From positions 183,022 through 247,021 of the forward strand of contig NZ_JAGYPL010000003.1 of the NCBI RefSeq assembly GCF_018343715.1: a stretch of DNA of 64,000 nt. Reading direction: 5' to 3'. Shown here one piece after another: positions 17,048 through 25,974 of the stretch. The notes beneath the pieces are model-generated. The model saw only the letters and a list, made by a program, of their open reading frames with translations. It was not told where the DNA came from and ran no database searches. Source of the stretch: Bacillus sp. FJAT-49711. GTDB taxonomy: Bacteria; Bacillota; Bacilli; Bacillales; Bacillaceae_C. Both the position numbers and the translations under genes were made by a program. Each line of letters begins with the position of its first letter. Position 1 is the first letter of the stretch.

Positions 17048-17447
17048 TCAAAACCCAAAAGCATATTTCCCTACACACCGCAATTCTTTTAGATCATGAT
17101 TTTTCAGTACATTTCCTGCCAACTTCCCCAGCCGATGGAGAAACCGTCCACATCAACTAAGTATCTTGCAATTTCTGTTGCCAACGGCATTCTAAGTAAG
17201 TAAGAACTGATTGCATTTGATTTTTTTCTACATTCCACTTCATCTCCGTCAGTATTCGTAAAAATTCAATATAATGGCTATAACAAGGACATTTTCCGAA
17301 ATCGAATCCTTCATAAACCACAACACTTTAATTTTAAACTTTGGACGTTCCTTTATAAACAGTCTAATGACTCCTTCGTCTTCTTCAGGAGAATTCATCT
17401 TTTAAATGATTCTTCATTTTCATAAGAAAATCTGAAGGCAGATTCAT
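17048..17447 (-). pseudogene. Decayed rsmF-like 16S rRNA (cytosine-C5) methyltransferase gene
   Basis: Fragments of one RsmF-type protein appear in order on the bottom strand in different frames. The N-terminus MNLPSDFLMKMKNHLKDEFS has an intact GAGGTG ribosome site. A middle piece SPEEDEGVIRLFIKERPKFK matches the SPEENExVI segment after the catalytic TCT. Then come LRMPLATEIARYLVDVDGFS and GWG...KLAGNVLKNHDLKELR, the family's C-terminal VDGxPLGWGKxxxGxxKNHYPKGLR element. The SAM-binding core is deleted and several frameshifts are present, so no enzyme is made. Confidence 0.72.
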
Positions 17448-17547
17448 TGCGCCTTCACCTCAAATACAAATTTCCACATAAAAAAATACCACATCGCCTC
17501 AAAAGTATGCTATGCTATTTTTAATAAAATACAAAATGTTCTTGGAG

Positions 17548-17597
17548 GAGTCTGTCACCAAGGGATATCTATGTCCTTTGGTTGACGGGCTCTTTTT
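17548..17597 (+). promoter_or_regulatory. Terminator-like leader hairpin ahead of the antiporter gene
   Basis: GAGTCTGTCACCAAGGGA pairs with TCCTTTGGTTGACGGGCTC and is followed by TTTTT, 31 bases before the antiporter start. As there is no gene upstream on this strand, it probably attenuates the antiporter transcript. I do not recognise a known riboswitch class in it. Confidence 0.55.
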
Positions 17598-17627
17598 GTA
17601 TTTAAAAATTCGAAAGGTGGAAAATTA

Positions 17628-18779
17628 GTGATTTTAATACTTCAACTAGCCATTATTTTGGCGGCTTCTAAAATAGCTGGGAGCATCAGTGTAAGACTTG
17701 GACAACCCGCTGTTTTGGGAAAGCTCCTTATTGGAATTGTGTTAGGTCCTTCTGTATTAGGTTTGGTTAATAATACAGATACATTACAGGCACTCAGCCA
17801 AATTGGTGTTATTCTGCTTATGTTTATCGCTGGCCTAGAAACAGATATTGATGAATTTAAAAGGACGGGTAAAGCCGCTACGTTTGTAGGTTTCGGCGGT
17901 ATTATCGCACCTCTTGTACTTGGATATGCAGCAGGGATCGTTTTAGGTCTTTCTATATTCGAAGCAATATTTTTAGGTCTCCTACTATCAGCAACAAGTG
18001 TTAGCATTTCGGTGCAAGCACTTAAGGAGATGAATAAATTAAAAAGCCGTGAAGGTACAACCATTTTAGGTGCGGCTGTAATCGATGATGTAGTTGTCAT
18101 TATAGCGCTCGCCTTTCTAATGAGTTTTGCTGGCGGTGATGTAAATTTATCAATGGTCATTTTGAAAAAAGTACTTTTCTTTACAGGTGCCATTCTCGTA
18201 GGATGGAAAGTCGTCCCTTGGTTCTTGAATAAATTTACAAAACTGAAGGTTACCGAAACAGTGATTTCCTCTGCCCTCATCATCTGTTTTGTTTTCGCCT
18301 ATTTTGCGGAATATACTGGTGTCGCAGCTATTATTGGAGCGTATATCGCAGGAGTAGCGATAAGTGTTACACGTTTTAAGCATGAGATTTTTGAGAAAGT
18401 AGAGACCATTAGTTACTCGATTTTTGTGCCTGTCTTTTTCACATCTATTGGTGTTATGGCGCAATTTAATGGCATCGCTCAAAACTTAGGACTAATTGTT
18501 GCTCTGAGTATTTTAGCGATTGTGACAAAACTAGTAGGTGCTGCGGTCGGTGCAAAGCTGTCAGGATTTGGCTGGAGGAGCTCGCTCGGAATCGGTTCTG
18601 CGATGATTTCACGTGGTGAGGTCGCCTTAATTTTGGCGGCAATTGGCCTTGAATCCATGTTGTTGACAGAGGAAATGTTTGCTGTTCTCGTTGTTGTCAT
18701 TTTAATAACAACAATCGTAACTCCTCCAATGATGAAAGTGATTTTTAAGAGTAATGATGTTAGACTTAAGGAAGAGTAA
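17628..18779 (+). CDS. CPA2-family cation/proton antiporter
   Basis: 383 residues, about 12 membrane helices. The ion-binding double aspartate is in GAAVIDDVVVI (about 147-157); other family marks are GQPAVLGKLLIGIVLGPSVLG and GAYIAGVAIS. CPA2 members (NapA, GerN, KefB core) exchange Na+ or K+ for H+. There is no C-terminal RCK/KTN domain, so it resembles NapA/GerN rather than Kef. Start GTG 17628 has AAAGGTGG upstream. A terminator-like hairpin in the leader suggests control by attenuation. The HAD gene follows after 26 bases. Confidence 0.87.
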   Translation: MILILQLAIILAASKIAGSISVRLGQPAVLGKLLIGIVLGPSVLGLVNNTDTLQALSQIGVILLMFIAGLETDIDEFKRTGKAATFVGFGGIIAPLVLGYAAGIVLGLSIFEAIFLGLLLSATSVSISVQALKEMNKLKSREGTTILGAAVIDDVVVIIALAFLMSFAGGDVNLSMVILKKVLFFTGAILVGWKVVPWFLNKFTKLKVTETVISSALIICFVFAYFAEYTGVAAIIGAYIAGVAISVTRFKHEIFEKVETISYSIFVPVFFTSIGVMAQFNGIAQNLGLIVALSILAIVTKLVGAAVGAKLSGFGWRSSLGIGSAMISRGEVALILAAIGLESMLLTEEMFAVLVVVILITTIVTPPMMKVIFKSNDVRLKEE

Positions 18780-18805
18780 ATATTCATTAGTAAAGGAGAA
18801 ATAAA

Positions 18806-19486
18806 TTGATTAAAGCCGTTATTTTCGATTTTGATGGAACGATTATTGATACCGAAACCCCCTGGTTTGAAATTTATCGTAATGCATTAAAAGAAGATCA
18901 TAATTTCGATTTAACCCTCGAAGAGTTCGTAAAAATTGTGGGAACGACGAATGACACTTTATTTGATTTCATTGATGAATCGCTCGCAAGTCCAATGGAT
19001 CGTAATTTGTTTAAAGAAAAAACTCGCTCTCATTATGCAAAAATAAAAAATGAACTCCCATTAAGAGATGGATTTTTAGATATTTTACAGCAAATAAAGG
19101 ATAATGGCCTTCAACTTGCCATCGCAAGCAGCTCACATCGTGAATGGATTGTGGGATTTCTTGATAAATACGAGTTGACTGATTATTTTCCAATCATTTG
19201 TTCCGCTGAGGATGTCGAAGAAGTAAAACCGAATCCAGCTTTATATATAAAAGCACTTGAAGCACTAGGGGTAAAACCGGATGAAGCGATGGCGGTTGAA
19301 GATTCCGTAAACGGCTCTTTAGCAGCCATTCAAGCAGGCATCAACTGTCTCATTATCCCAAATGACGTCACAAAGTCCTTAACTTTCCACGAAAATGCAA
19401 AACTGATTCAGTCTTATTCAGAATTTGATTGTGATTTATTTTTAAATAAAAACACCTGGATATCAAAACTAATGGAGCAATCATAA
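18806..19486 (+). CDS. HAD-superfamily phosphatase (beta-phosphoglucomutase-like)
   Basis: 226 residues from TTG 18806 with AAAGGAG upstream. HAD motif I AVIFDFDGTIIDTE, motif II LAIASSSHREW, motif III with K in VEEVKPNPALY and motif IV MAVEDSVNG. The helical cap lies between motifs I and II (subclass IA). Resembles B. subtilis YhcW. Probably dephosphorylates a sugar phosphate or similar small molecule. Co-transcription with the antiporter is plausible. Confidence 0.83.
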   Translation: MIKAVIFDFDGTIIDTETPWFEIYRNALKEDHNFDLTLEEFVKIVGTTNDTLFDFIDESLASPMDRNLFKEKTRSHYAKIKNELPLRDGFLDILQQIKDNGLQLAIASSSHREWIVGFLDKYELTDYFPIICSAEDVEEVKPNPALYIKALEALGVKPDEAMAVEDSVNGSLAAIQAGINCLIIPNDVTKSLTFHENAKLIQSYSEFDCDLFLNKNTWISKLMEQS

Positions 19487-19510
19487 TCGATTGCTCCTTT
19501 TGACTATGGT

Positions 19511-20580
19511 GAACGGGAATAGAATCCGATTGAACGGAAATAAATGCTGCTCCAACGGGAATAAGACCATCTCGAACGGAAATGACACCCTTTGATCGAG
19601 GTAAAAACGCACAAATCCAGTAGAATATGCTGGAACGGGAATAGAACCGCTTTGAACGAGAATAAAAGTACCTTGAAAGGGAATAGAATCCGATCGAACG
19701 GACATAAATGCTGCTCCAACGGGAATAAGACCATCTCGAATGGAAATGACACCCTTTGATCGAGGTAAAAACGCACAAATCCAGTAGAATATGCTGGAAC
19801 GGGAATAGAACCGCTTTGAACGAGAATAAAAGTGCCTTGAAAGGGAATAGAATCCGATTGAACGGAAATAAATGCTGCTCCAACGGGAATAAGACCTTCT
19901 CGAACGGACATGACACCCTTTGATCGAGGTAAAAACGCACAAATCCAGTAGAATATGCTGGAACGGGAATAAAACCCCCTTGAACGAGAATAAAAGTGCC
20001 TTGAAAGGGAATAGAATCCGATTGAACGGATATAAATGCTGCTCCAACGGGAATAAGACCTTCTCGAACGGACATGACACCCTTTGATCGAGGTAAAAAC
20101 GCACAAATCCAATAGATAAGCTGGAACGGGAATAAAACCCCCTTGAACGAGAATAAAAGTACCTTGAACGGGAATAGAACCCCCTTGAACGAGAATAAAA
20201 GTACCTTGAACGGGAATAGAACCCCTTTGAACGGAAATAAATGCTGCGCGAACGGGAATAAGACCATCTCGAACGGAAATGACACCTCCATAATCGAAGT
20301 AAAACGCACAAATCCAATAGATATGCTGGAACGGGAATAGAACCGCTTTGAACGAGAATAAAAGTGCCTTGAAAGGGAATAGAATCCGATTGAACGGAAA
20401 TAAATGCTGCTCCAACGGGAATAAGACCATCTTGAACGGAAATGGCACCCCCATGATCGAAATGAAAACGCACAAATCCAATAAAATTGGCTGGAACGCC
20501 AATACAATCCAATCGAACGCCATAAATTCAGCACCAATAGGAACAAAACCACTACCCCCTGAATAAAACCGAATACGCAC
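19511..20580. repeat. Higher-order tandem repeat: 164-bp units built from 21-bp subunits
   Basis: Each 164-bp unit is six 21-bp subunits starting AAC/AGGGAATA or a close variant, plus a 38-bp linker containing AAAAACGCACAAATCCA. The landmark AGAATCCGAT recurs at 19521, 19685, 19849 and 20013 (exact 164-bp steps), then at 20381 after a unit with extra subunits; decay follows past 20460. Because 21 is a multiple of 3 and 164 is not, all three bottom-strand frames stay open over more than 1 kb. These long frames have no ribosome site and read the same motif in shifted frames, so I treat them as non-coding. Confidence 0.9.
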
Positions 20581-20734
20581 AATAGACCTATGTATATTTG
20601 CTCGATGAATCAAGAAAAATAAAAGAGAAAAAATCTATCCATCGTTAGAATTTTCGTGTAAAGTCGTGTAGAATAATAACTATGTTTCGAGTGACTAAAT
20701 ATTTCCATTGAATATATATGAGGGGGAGATAGCA

Positions 20735-21934
20735 TTGGGTAATTCACTCATTAAGGAGGCTCCTCGACAGAGTGTGGGTTCGGGTAAGATATGGACACGA
20801 GATTTTATTTTGATCTGTTTGTCCAATTTTTTTGTTTTTCTTGGTTTTCAAATGACTTTGCCCACTCTTCCTTTGTTTGTTGAAAAACTTGGCGGGAATG
20901 ATCAGCTTATCGGGGTCGTTGTTGGTATATTTACTTTTTCTGCTCTTCTTATTCGCCCTAGTGCTGGACATGCATTGGAATCAAAGGGAAGACGGTTCGT
21001 ATTTTTAACTGGACTTGGTATTTTTGTATTTTCTGTTGGTTCTTTCGGCTTTGTAAAAAGTTTACTTTTCTTATTTATCATGCGGATAATTCAGGGGCTT
21101 GGCTGGGGCTATTCTACGACCGCTTCTGGTACGATTGCAACTGACCTGATTCCTGCTGATAAACGAGGGGAAGGTATGGGGTATTACGGACTTTCCGGGA
21201 ATATTGCACTTGCCTTCGGTCCTTCTTTAGGTCTCGCACTAGTCGGAGTCATTTCATACACTCACCTATTTTTAATATGTGCGGTTCTTGGGTTACTGGC
21301 CCTTTTGCTTTCATCCAAAATCCGTTATAAACAAGTGGAAGCTAAAGCTGCTCCCCAAGTTAAAAAGTGGGATTTTTATGAAAAAAGTGCACTTCCACCA
21401 TCATTGCTTTTATTCTTTATTACTGTAACCTTTGGAGGAATTGCTTCCTTTTTGCCTCTTTTCACAGCGCAAAGAGGAATAGAAGGTATTCAATGGTATT
21501 TTCTGCTTTATGCCGCAGCATTAATGCTGACACGAACCTTTGCTGGGAAATTATACGATTCACGAGGGCATCAAGCAGTTTTTATCCCAGGAACTATATT
21601 AATTCTCATTTCGATGTTCCTGCTTTCTTGGCTGCCAAACAGCACAATTCTGTACATTGCTGCCGTTCTATACGGATTAGGTTTCGGAACAGTGCAACCA
21701 GCTTTACAAGCTTGGTCTGTTAAAGGATCCCCTCCTAATCGACGAGGGATGGCAAATGCAACCTTCTTCTCTTTCTTTGATTTAGGTGTAGGAATTGGAG
21801 CAATGGCATTTGGTCAAATTGGGCATTTGTTCGGATACAGTTCAATTTATATGGTCGCTGCATTTTCGGTTCTATGCTCTATTATTTTATACTTTTTTAT
21901 ATTAATGAAAAGCAACGTACGCAAGCCAGCTTAA
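20735..21934 (+). CDS. MFS transporter
   Basis: 399 residues from TTG 20735 (AGGGGGAG upstream; the longer frame from 20708 would run through that site). Twelve membrane helices. MFS marks: GHALESKGRRFVFLTG (loop 2-3) and GYYGLSGNIALAFGPSLG (helix 5 drug-efflux-like motif). A similar transporter lies at 56132-57313. Substrate unknown; efflux is the more likely direction. Confidence 0.83.
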   Translation: MGNSLIKEAPRQSVGSGKIWTRDFILICLSNFFVFLGFQMTLPTLPLFVEKLGGNDQLIGVVVGIFTFSALLIRPSAGHALESKGRRFVFLTGLGIFVFSVGSFGFVKSLLFLFIMRIIQGLGWGYSTTASGTIATDLIPADKRGEGMGYYGLSGNIALAFGPSLGLALVGVISYTHLFLICAVLGLLALLLSSKIRYKQVEAKAAPQVKKWDFYEKSALPPSLLLFFITVTFGGIASFLPLFTAQRGIEGIQWYFLLYAAALMLTRTFAGKLYDSRGHQAVFIPGTILILISMFLLSWLPNSTILYIAAVLYGLGFGTVQPALQAWSVKGSPPNRRGMANATFFSFFDLGVGIGAMAFGQIGHLFGYSSIYMVAAFSVLCSIILYFFILMKSNVRKPA

Positions 21935-21950
21935 AAGCTGGCTTTTTACT
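21923..21950 (+). terminator. Terminator overlapping the MFS gene end
   Basis: AAGCCAGCTT / AAGCTGGCTT stem followed by TTTACTTG; the upstream arm includes the last codons of the MFS gene. Confidence 0.75.
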
Positions 21951-23358
21951 TGTTTTTCGTTTTATCCATCCAAGGCTCAAATGAAAATGGAATACCGACA
22001 TATTTGGCAATTGTATCATCATATGAAACTAAATCTTTTTTTGATAAGTCGCTTAGGGAGCGTTTTCCCATAGCTCTCAAAGCAATTTTCATTTCTTCTG
22101 TACAAGATGTAAGGAACTTTTCCGCAGATTTCGCCCCATCTTCTGTTTTTAATTCATCTTTGAATTTCCCTTCATTCCATACTAATTGCGTCGGAGGTTC
22201 GAAAGGAACAGCCTTAAAAATTTTACTATGTGCCACTGAGAATAAAATGGCCGATCCAATATAAACAGCATCTGCCCCTAATGCCAACGCTTTTAAAAAA
22301 TGCCCTGGAATAAATAACCCTCCTGAGACAATCAAGCTGATTTTCCCTTTCATTTTTCTTTTTTCTAAATGGTTTACAGCCCGTACAATTGCATGCAACG
22401 TAGGAATCCCAAAATCATCCGATAAAATTGGCGCGGCACCAAGGGTTGATGCCTGTGCCCCGTCGATGGCGATGAAATCGACCCCGATCTCAATCAAATG
22501 GTCGATATCTTCTTCTATTTTTCCACCAGCCCCCATTTTTGCTCCAATCGGGACGCCTCCTGTTATACTTCTAAGCTCATCGACGAGTTCCTTAATATCT
22601 TTTAATGTTTGGTTTTCAAAAAAATGCTCATGAATGACTGCTGTTTCATTTTCTTTTAGCCCCATTACTTTACGAGCATTTCCCGTTAAGTTCTCAGGGG
22701 AGATTTTCATCCCCATCGCCATCATGGCACCTTGTCCGAGTTTAATTTCTATCATATCGGCTTGCTTCATTAAATTTTCATCTTTTGCCCATTCCGTTTT
22801 TCCAAATTGCAAAATATATTTTCCTGCTTTTTCAATCTCCTCCGGCATAACACCACCTTCACCGGAATTAATCGCTGTTCCAACATTGCTTGCTGCTTCT
22901 GCAAGTGATAAACGAACTTCTTCACTTAATGCAACACCATAGCCCATTCCACTGATGATAAGGGGAATTTCAATGTCCATCGGTTTCTTTGCATTCGGGC
23001 CAATTGTTACCTTCAAATCAACCTCTTCTTCCCCATCAACTGCAAAAGGGGAGGTCTGTGCCGGTAAAAATGTTATCGGATCTAAATGCGGCCATTTTTT
23101 TGAAGATCCTAAAGGACGATGTAGAATATCCCCTGAAGCTGTACGCAAATTGTTTTCCAAAATATTTTGCACACCTACATGTCGAAAGCCCGGGATCATT
23201 TCAATGATATTTTCTTGGTAGCTGTCGGATAAAATGATTTTCCCAATCTTCCCAACCATCTTTTTCATTATCCAACGCCATCCAAATAGCATAAATAAGT
23301 TAAACAAAAACATTAATATAATCATTCCAAGTATCGTATACTGCAAAATGGTGTTCAT
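21946..23358 (-). CDS. yerD: FMN-binding glutamate synthase-like protein (YerD)
   Basis: 470 residues. One N-terminal membrane helix (LGMIILMFLFNLFMLFGW) is followed by a GltB-type FMN barrel: ISGMGYGVALS, NSGEGGVMPEE, GAKMGAGGKIEEDI, FIAIDGAQASTLGAAP and SGGLFIPGHFLKALALGADAVYIGSAILF. The amidotransferase and Fe-S domains of true glutamate synthase are missing, as in B. subtilis YerD. It is therefore a membrane-anchored stand-alone FMN domain of unknown reaction. Confidence 0.85.
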   Translation of the reverse strand: MNTILQYTILGMIILMFLFNLFMLFGWRWIMKKMVGKIGKIILSDSYQENIIEMIPGFRHVGVQNILENNLRTASGDILHRPLGSSKKWPHLDPITFLPAQTSPFAVDGEEEVDLKVTIGPNAKKPMDIEIPLIISGMGYGVALSEEVRLSLAEAASNVGTAINSGEGGVMPEEIEKAGKYILQFGKTEWAKDENLMKQADMIEIKLGQGAMMAMGMKISPENLTGNARKVMGLKENETAVIHEHFFENQTLKDIKELVDELRSITGGVPIGAKMGAGGKIEEDIDHLIEIGVDFIAIDGAQASTLGAAPILSDDFGIPTLHAIVRAVNHLEKRKMKGKISLIVSGGLFIPGHFLKALALGADAVYIGSAILFSVAHSKIFKAVPFEPPTQLVWNEGKFKDELKTEDGAKSAEKFLTSCTEEMKIALRAMGKRSLSDLSKKDLVSYDDTIAKYVGIPFSFEPWMDKTKNK

Positions 23359-23470
23359 CGCTTTTTCCCCACTATGTTATTTCCCATATTATTTCCGGCA
23401 ATGGAAAAAATATGTCTCTCCGTATGAAATCACAAGCAAGGAAAAGACTAAGGAAAAAGGAGTCTATTTT

Positions 23471-24202
23471 ATGGTATTACAATCAACGAAGCATCGGCCT
23501 TATCCTTTGCCATCGAAATACTGGATTATGAGACAAAAATGGAGCAACGTTCTATTCATTCATTGGCCAATCGAGTCTGAAAAATTAAAACCATATATCC
23601 CAGATTCCATAGAAATTGACACGTTTGATGGCGTTGCTTGGTTAGGTATGATTGTTTTTAAAATAGATGGTATTTTTCCTCGTGGATTTCCACCCATTTC
23701 TATACGCCCAGCCTTTCCAGAAATCAATCTGCGCACGTATGTAAAACTCAACGGCAAACCTGGGATCTACTTTTTATCCCTTGATGTTGACGATTGGACT
23801 TCCTATACACTGGCAAAGAGATGGCTTCACGTACCTTATCATCGTGCTGAAATGTCCTTTCAAGAAATAGAGCAATCCTTTCATTTTGAAAGTGTCAGAA
23901 AAGAAAATAATCCTATTATATGTAAAGGGTCATACACTCCTTAATCAGAAATTTTTTACGCTGAAAATATGACTCTCGATCATTGGCTAACAGAAAGATA
24001 TTGCTTTTTTAGCAATGACCTCCAATCGAATATTTATTGTTTGGATATTCATCATCATCAATGGCCATTACAGAAGGCAGATGCTGATATAAGTACAAAT
24101 CATCTTTTTAAAACGTTTAATTTAGAGCTTGCGGATAAAAAACCCACTGTTCACTATTCCCAAGGAGTCGAGGCACTCATCTGGAACATAAAGAAATTAT
24201 AA
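23471..24202 (+). pseudogene. DUF2071 protein (YqjF) interrupted by one in-frame stop
   Basis: ATG 23471 with AAGGAG upstream; the protein begins MVLQSTKHRPYPLPSKYW and runs through NVLFIHWPIESEKLKPYIP and FPEINLRTYVKLNGKPGIYF. TAA at 23942-23944 stops it after 157 codons, but the same frame continues directly with SEIFYAENMTLDHWLTERYC and onward to 24202. The full frame of about 243 codons matches YqjF length. A single-base nonsense change explains it; each part is too short to be a whole DUF2071 fold. Confidence 0.8.
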
Positions 24203-24347
24203 TTTTAACTTTGGATTTAAAATATGTGAAGAATTGGGGAGATCCTGCTTGTTTTTCGCAAAGTGCCCATCGAAAATGGTTATTTTACAACTCCAAGCAG
24301 CAAGAAATAATTGATATAATCTTGAAGATTATAGCTTAGAACAAGCT

Positions 24348-24389
24348 GACACGTTAATATTCATTACCATTAACGTGTCTTTCTTTTTT
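24348..24389. terminator. Bidirectional terminator at the end of the ergothioneine locus
   Basis: GACACGTTAA / TTAACGTGTC stem followed by TTTCTTTTTT on the top strand. It lies in the convergent gap between the yqjF remnant and the lyase gene. Confidence 0.8.
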
Positions 24390-25974
24390 ATACTAAAGCA
24401 ATGGATACTTGCTTGCCAATTTGTCCTGTTTGCACAAATTCAATCATTTTCTGTAAATCTGCCAGCACATAACGATCTTCCCACATCGGATTAATTGATT
24501 GTCGTATCCATTGATGAAGAATAGAGGTTCCTTTTCCCATCGTTAAGCCTTTCATATTTTCAGATATTAAATCAATGGATTGAGCTGATAACAATAGTTC
24601 AATCGCTAATATTTGTTGAACCCGTTCTATTATTTCCATAAGTTTACGAACTGCACCCATCGCCATACTATTGTGATCTTCTTGATTTCCTTTAGAAGGA
24701 ATTGAACCAATACTAGCAGGAGCAGCTAATATTCTCATTTCACTAACTAGGGCTGTTGCATTGGCGTGAACAAGTGCAAAGCCTGTATTTAATCCAGCTA
24801 CAGCAATTAAATTTGCAGGTAGTCCATAACTCATTATTGGATCAAGGAGACGCGCCGATCTTCTTTCAGAAATCATTGCCAAATCTGTCATTACTACGCC
24901 CATAAAGTCAAGTGCATATGCAAGATGTCCACCATGATAATTTCCTCCGCTTAAACTCTCGAACGCCACGCCATTTTTAAAGATGAGTGGATTATCTTTC
25001 GAAGCATTCATTTCCCTAACGAAAACTGATTTTACATATTGTAAAACATCTTTAATAGCTCCGTGAATTTGTGCAGTCGACCGTATGCTAACTGCATCTT
25101 GCACCCGTGGTGAAAATTCTCCTAAGCGTTCCCTGCCGCTAGAGGTGCACCACTCTGTTCCTGTTAAAAGGGAGCTTAAAATTTGTGCGGTTTCCTGTTC
25201 TGTTTGCAGGTTGTTAGCATTATGAATACGTGGATCTAAAGCATCCATTTCTCCCCTTGTTGCCTCAATTGTCATAGCTGCAGCCATATCAGCTATATTA
25301 CAAAGCTGCTCTGCTTGGTAATATGCATATAAGGATGAAGCCAGCACCATCGTACTCCCATCAATTAAAGCCAAAGCTTCTTTTGCCTTTAATTCAAAGT
25401 AGACTGGTGTTATATTCGCTTTTGCAAGGAGATCAGGGCTGCCTCCTTTTTTTCCATTGTAAGTCGCTCTACCTTCAGGTGCACCCACCATACATAAACC
25501 GATATGTGCCATTGGCTGTAAATCACCAACACCTAAAGATCCGATTTGTGGAACACATGGAATAACACCTTTATTTAACATTACGAGAAGACGCTCAATC
25601 ATCTCCACCCTTACTCCCGAATGACCTCGTGCAAGGACATTTGCCCTTATCAACATAGCAAGCCTAACTACTTCTTCTGGAAAGTCAGGACCGAGCCCAA
25701 CCGCATGGGATAGTAAAATATTGCGTTGAAATTGATTTTGGTCTTGCTCATCAACTACATAATCCTTTAATTTCCCCAAACCAGTCGTTACTCCATAGAT
25801 TGCCTTCTTTTCTTCAATTAACCATTGGTCTACGGCAGAACGATAATCCTTCACTCTTTCTACTGTGCTTTCTGATAAAGTAATTTGTACACTCGGATTT
25901 TCGATAAACTCTATTATCTTTTCATATGTTAAAGAATAACCATCGAGAATAAGGTTCTTATGCTCGCAAGTCAT
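24388..25974 (-). CDS. Probable ergothionase (HAL/PAL-fold lyase lacking the MIO triad)
   Basis: 528 residues, full HAL-family length. The catalytic fold marks are present: YGVTTGLG at 60-67, NPLIF, and EMRILAAPASIGSIPSKGNQEDHNSM. True histidine ammonia-lyase has GSVGASGDLAPL, whose Ala-Ser-Gly cyclises to MIO; here residues 145-152 read GSLGVGDL, one residue shorter and without the serine, so MIO cannot form. Known ergothionases are HAL homologues without MIO that eliminate trimethylamine from ergothioneine to give thiourocanate. Last gene of the locus, overlapping the amidohydrolase by 4 bases (ATGA). Trimethylhistidine or another betaine remains possible as substrate. Confidence 0.8.
   Translation of the reverse strand: MTCEHKNLILDGYSLTYEKIIEFIENPSVQITLSESTVERVKDYRSAVDQWLIEEKKAIYGVTTGLGKLKDYVVDEQDQNQFQRNILLSHAVGLGPDFPEEVVRLAMLIRANVLARGHSGVRVEMIERLLVMLNKGVIPCVPQIGSLGVGDLQPMAHIGLCMVGAPEGRATYNGKKGGSPDLLAKANITPVYFELKAKEALALIDGSTMVLASSLYAYYQAEQLCNIADMAAAMTIEATRGEMDALDPRIHNANNLQTEQETAQILSSLLTGTEWCTSSGRERLGEFSPRVQDAVSIRSTAQIHGAIKDVLQYVKSVFVREMNASKDNPLIFKNGVAFESLSGGNYHGGHLAYALDFMGVVMTDLAMISERRSARLLDPIMSYGLPANLIAVAGLNTGFALVHANATALVSEMRILAAPASIGSIPSKGNQEDHNSMAMGAVRKLMEIIERVQQILAIELLLSAQSIDLISENMKGLTMGKGTSILHQWIRQSINPMWEDRYVLADLQKMIEFVQTGQIGKQVSIALV

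Noticed and set aside
19368..20613. Three overlapping bottom-strand frames of 343-404 codons
   Set aside because: They arise from 21-bp periodicity in a 164-bp repeat; the same peptide motif appears in all three frames, no ribosome-binding site is present, and one frame overlaps the HAD gene.
24388..25974. Histidine ammonia-lyase (hutH)
   Set aside because: The Ala-Ser-Gly triad needed for the MIO cofactor is absent, and the neighbours lack hutI/hutG.
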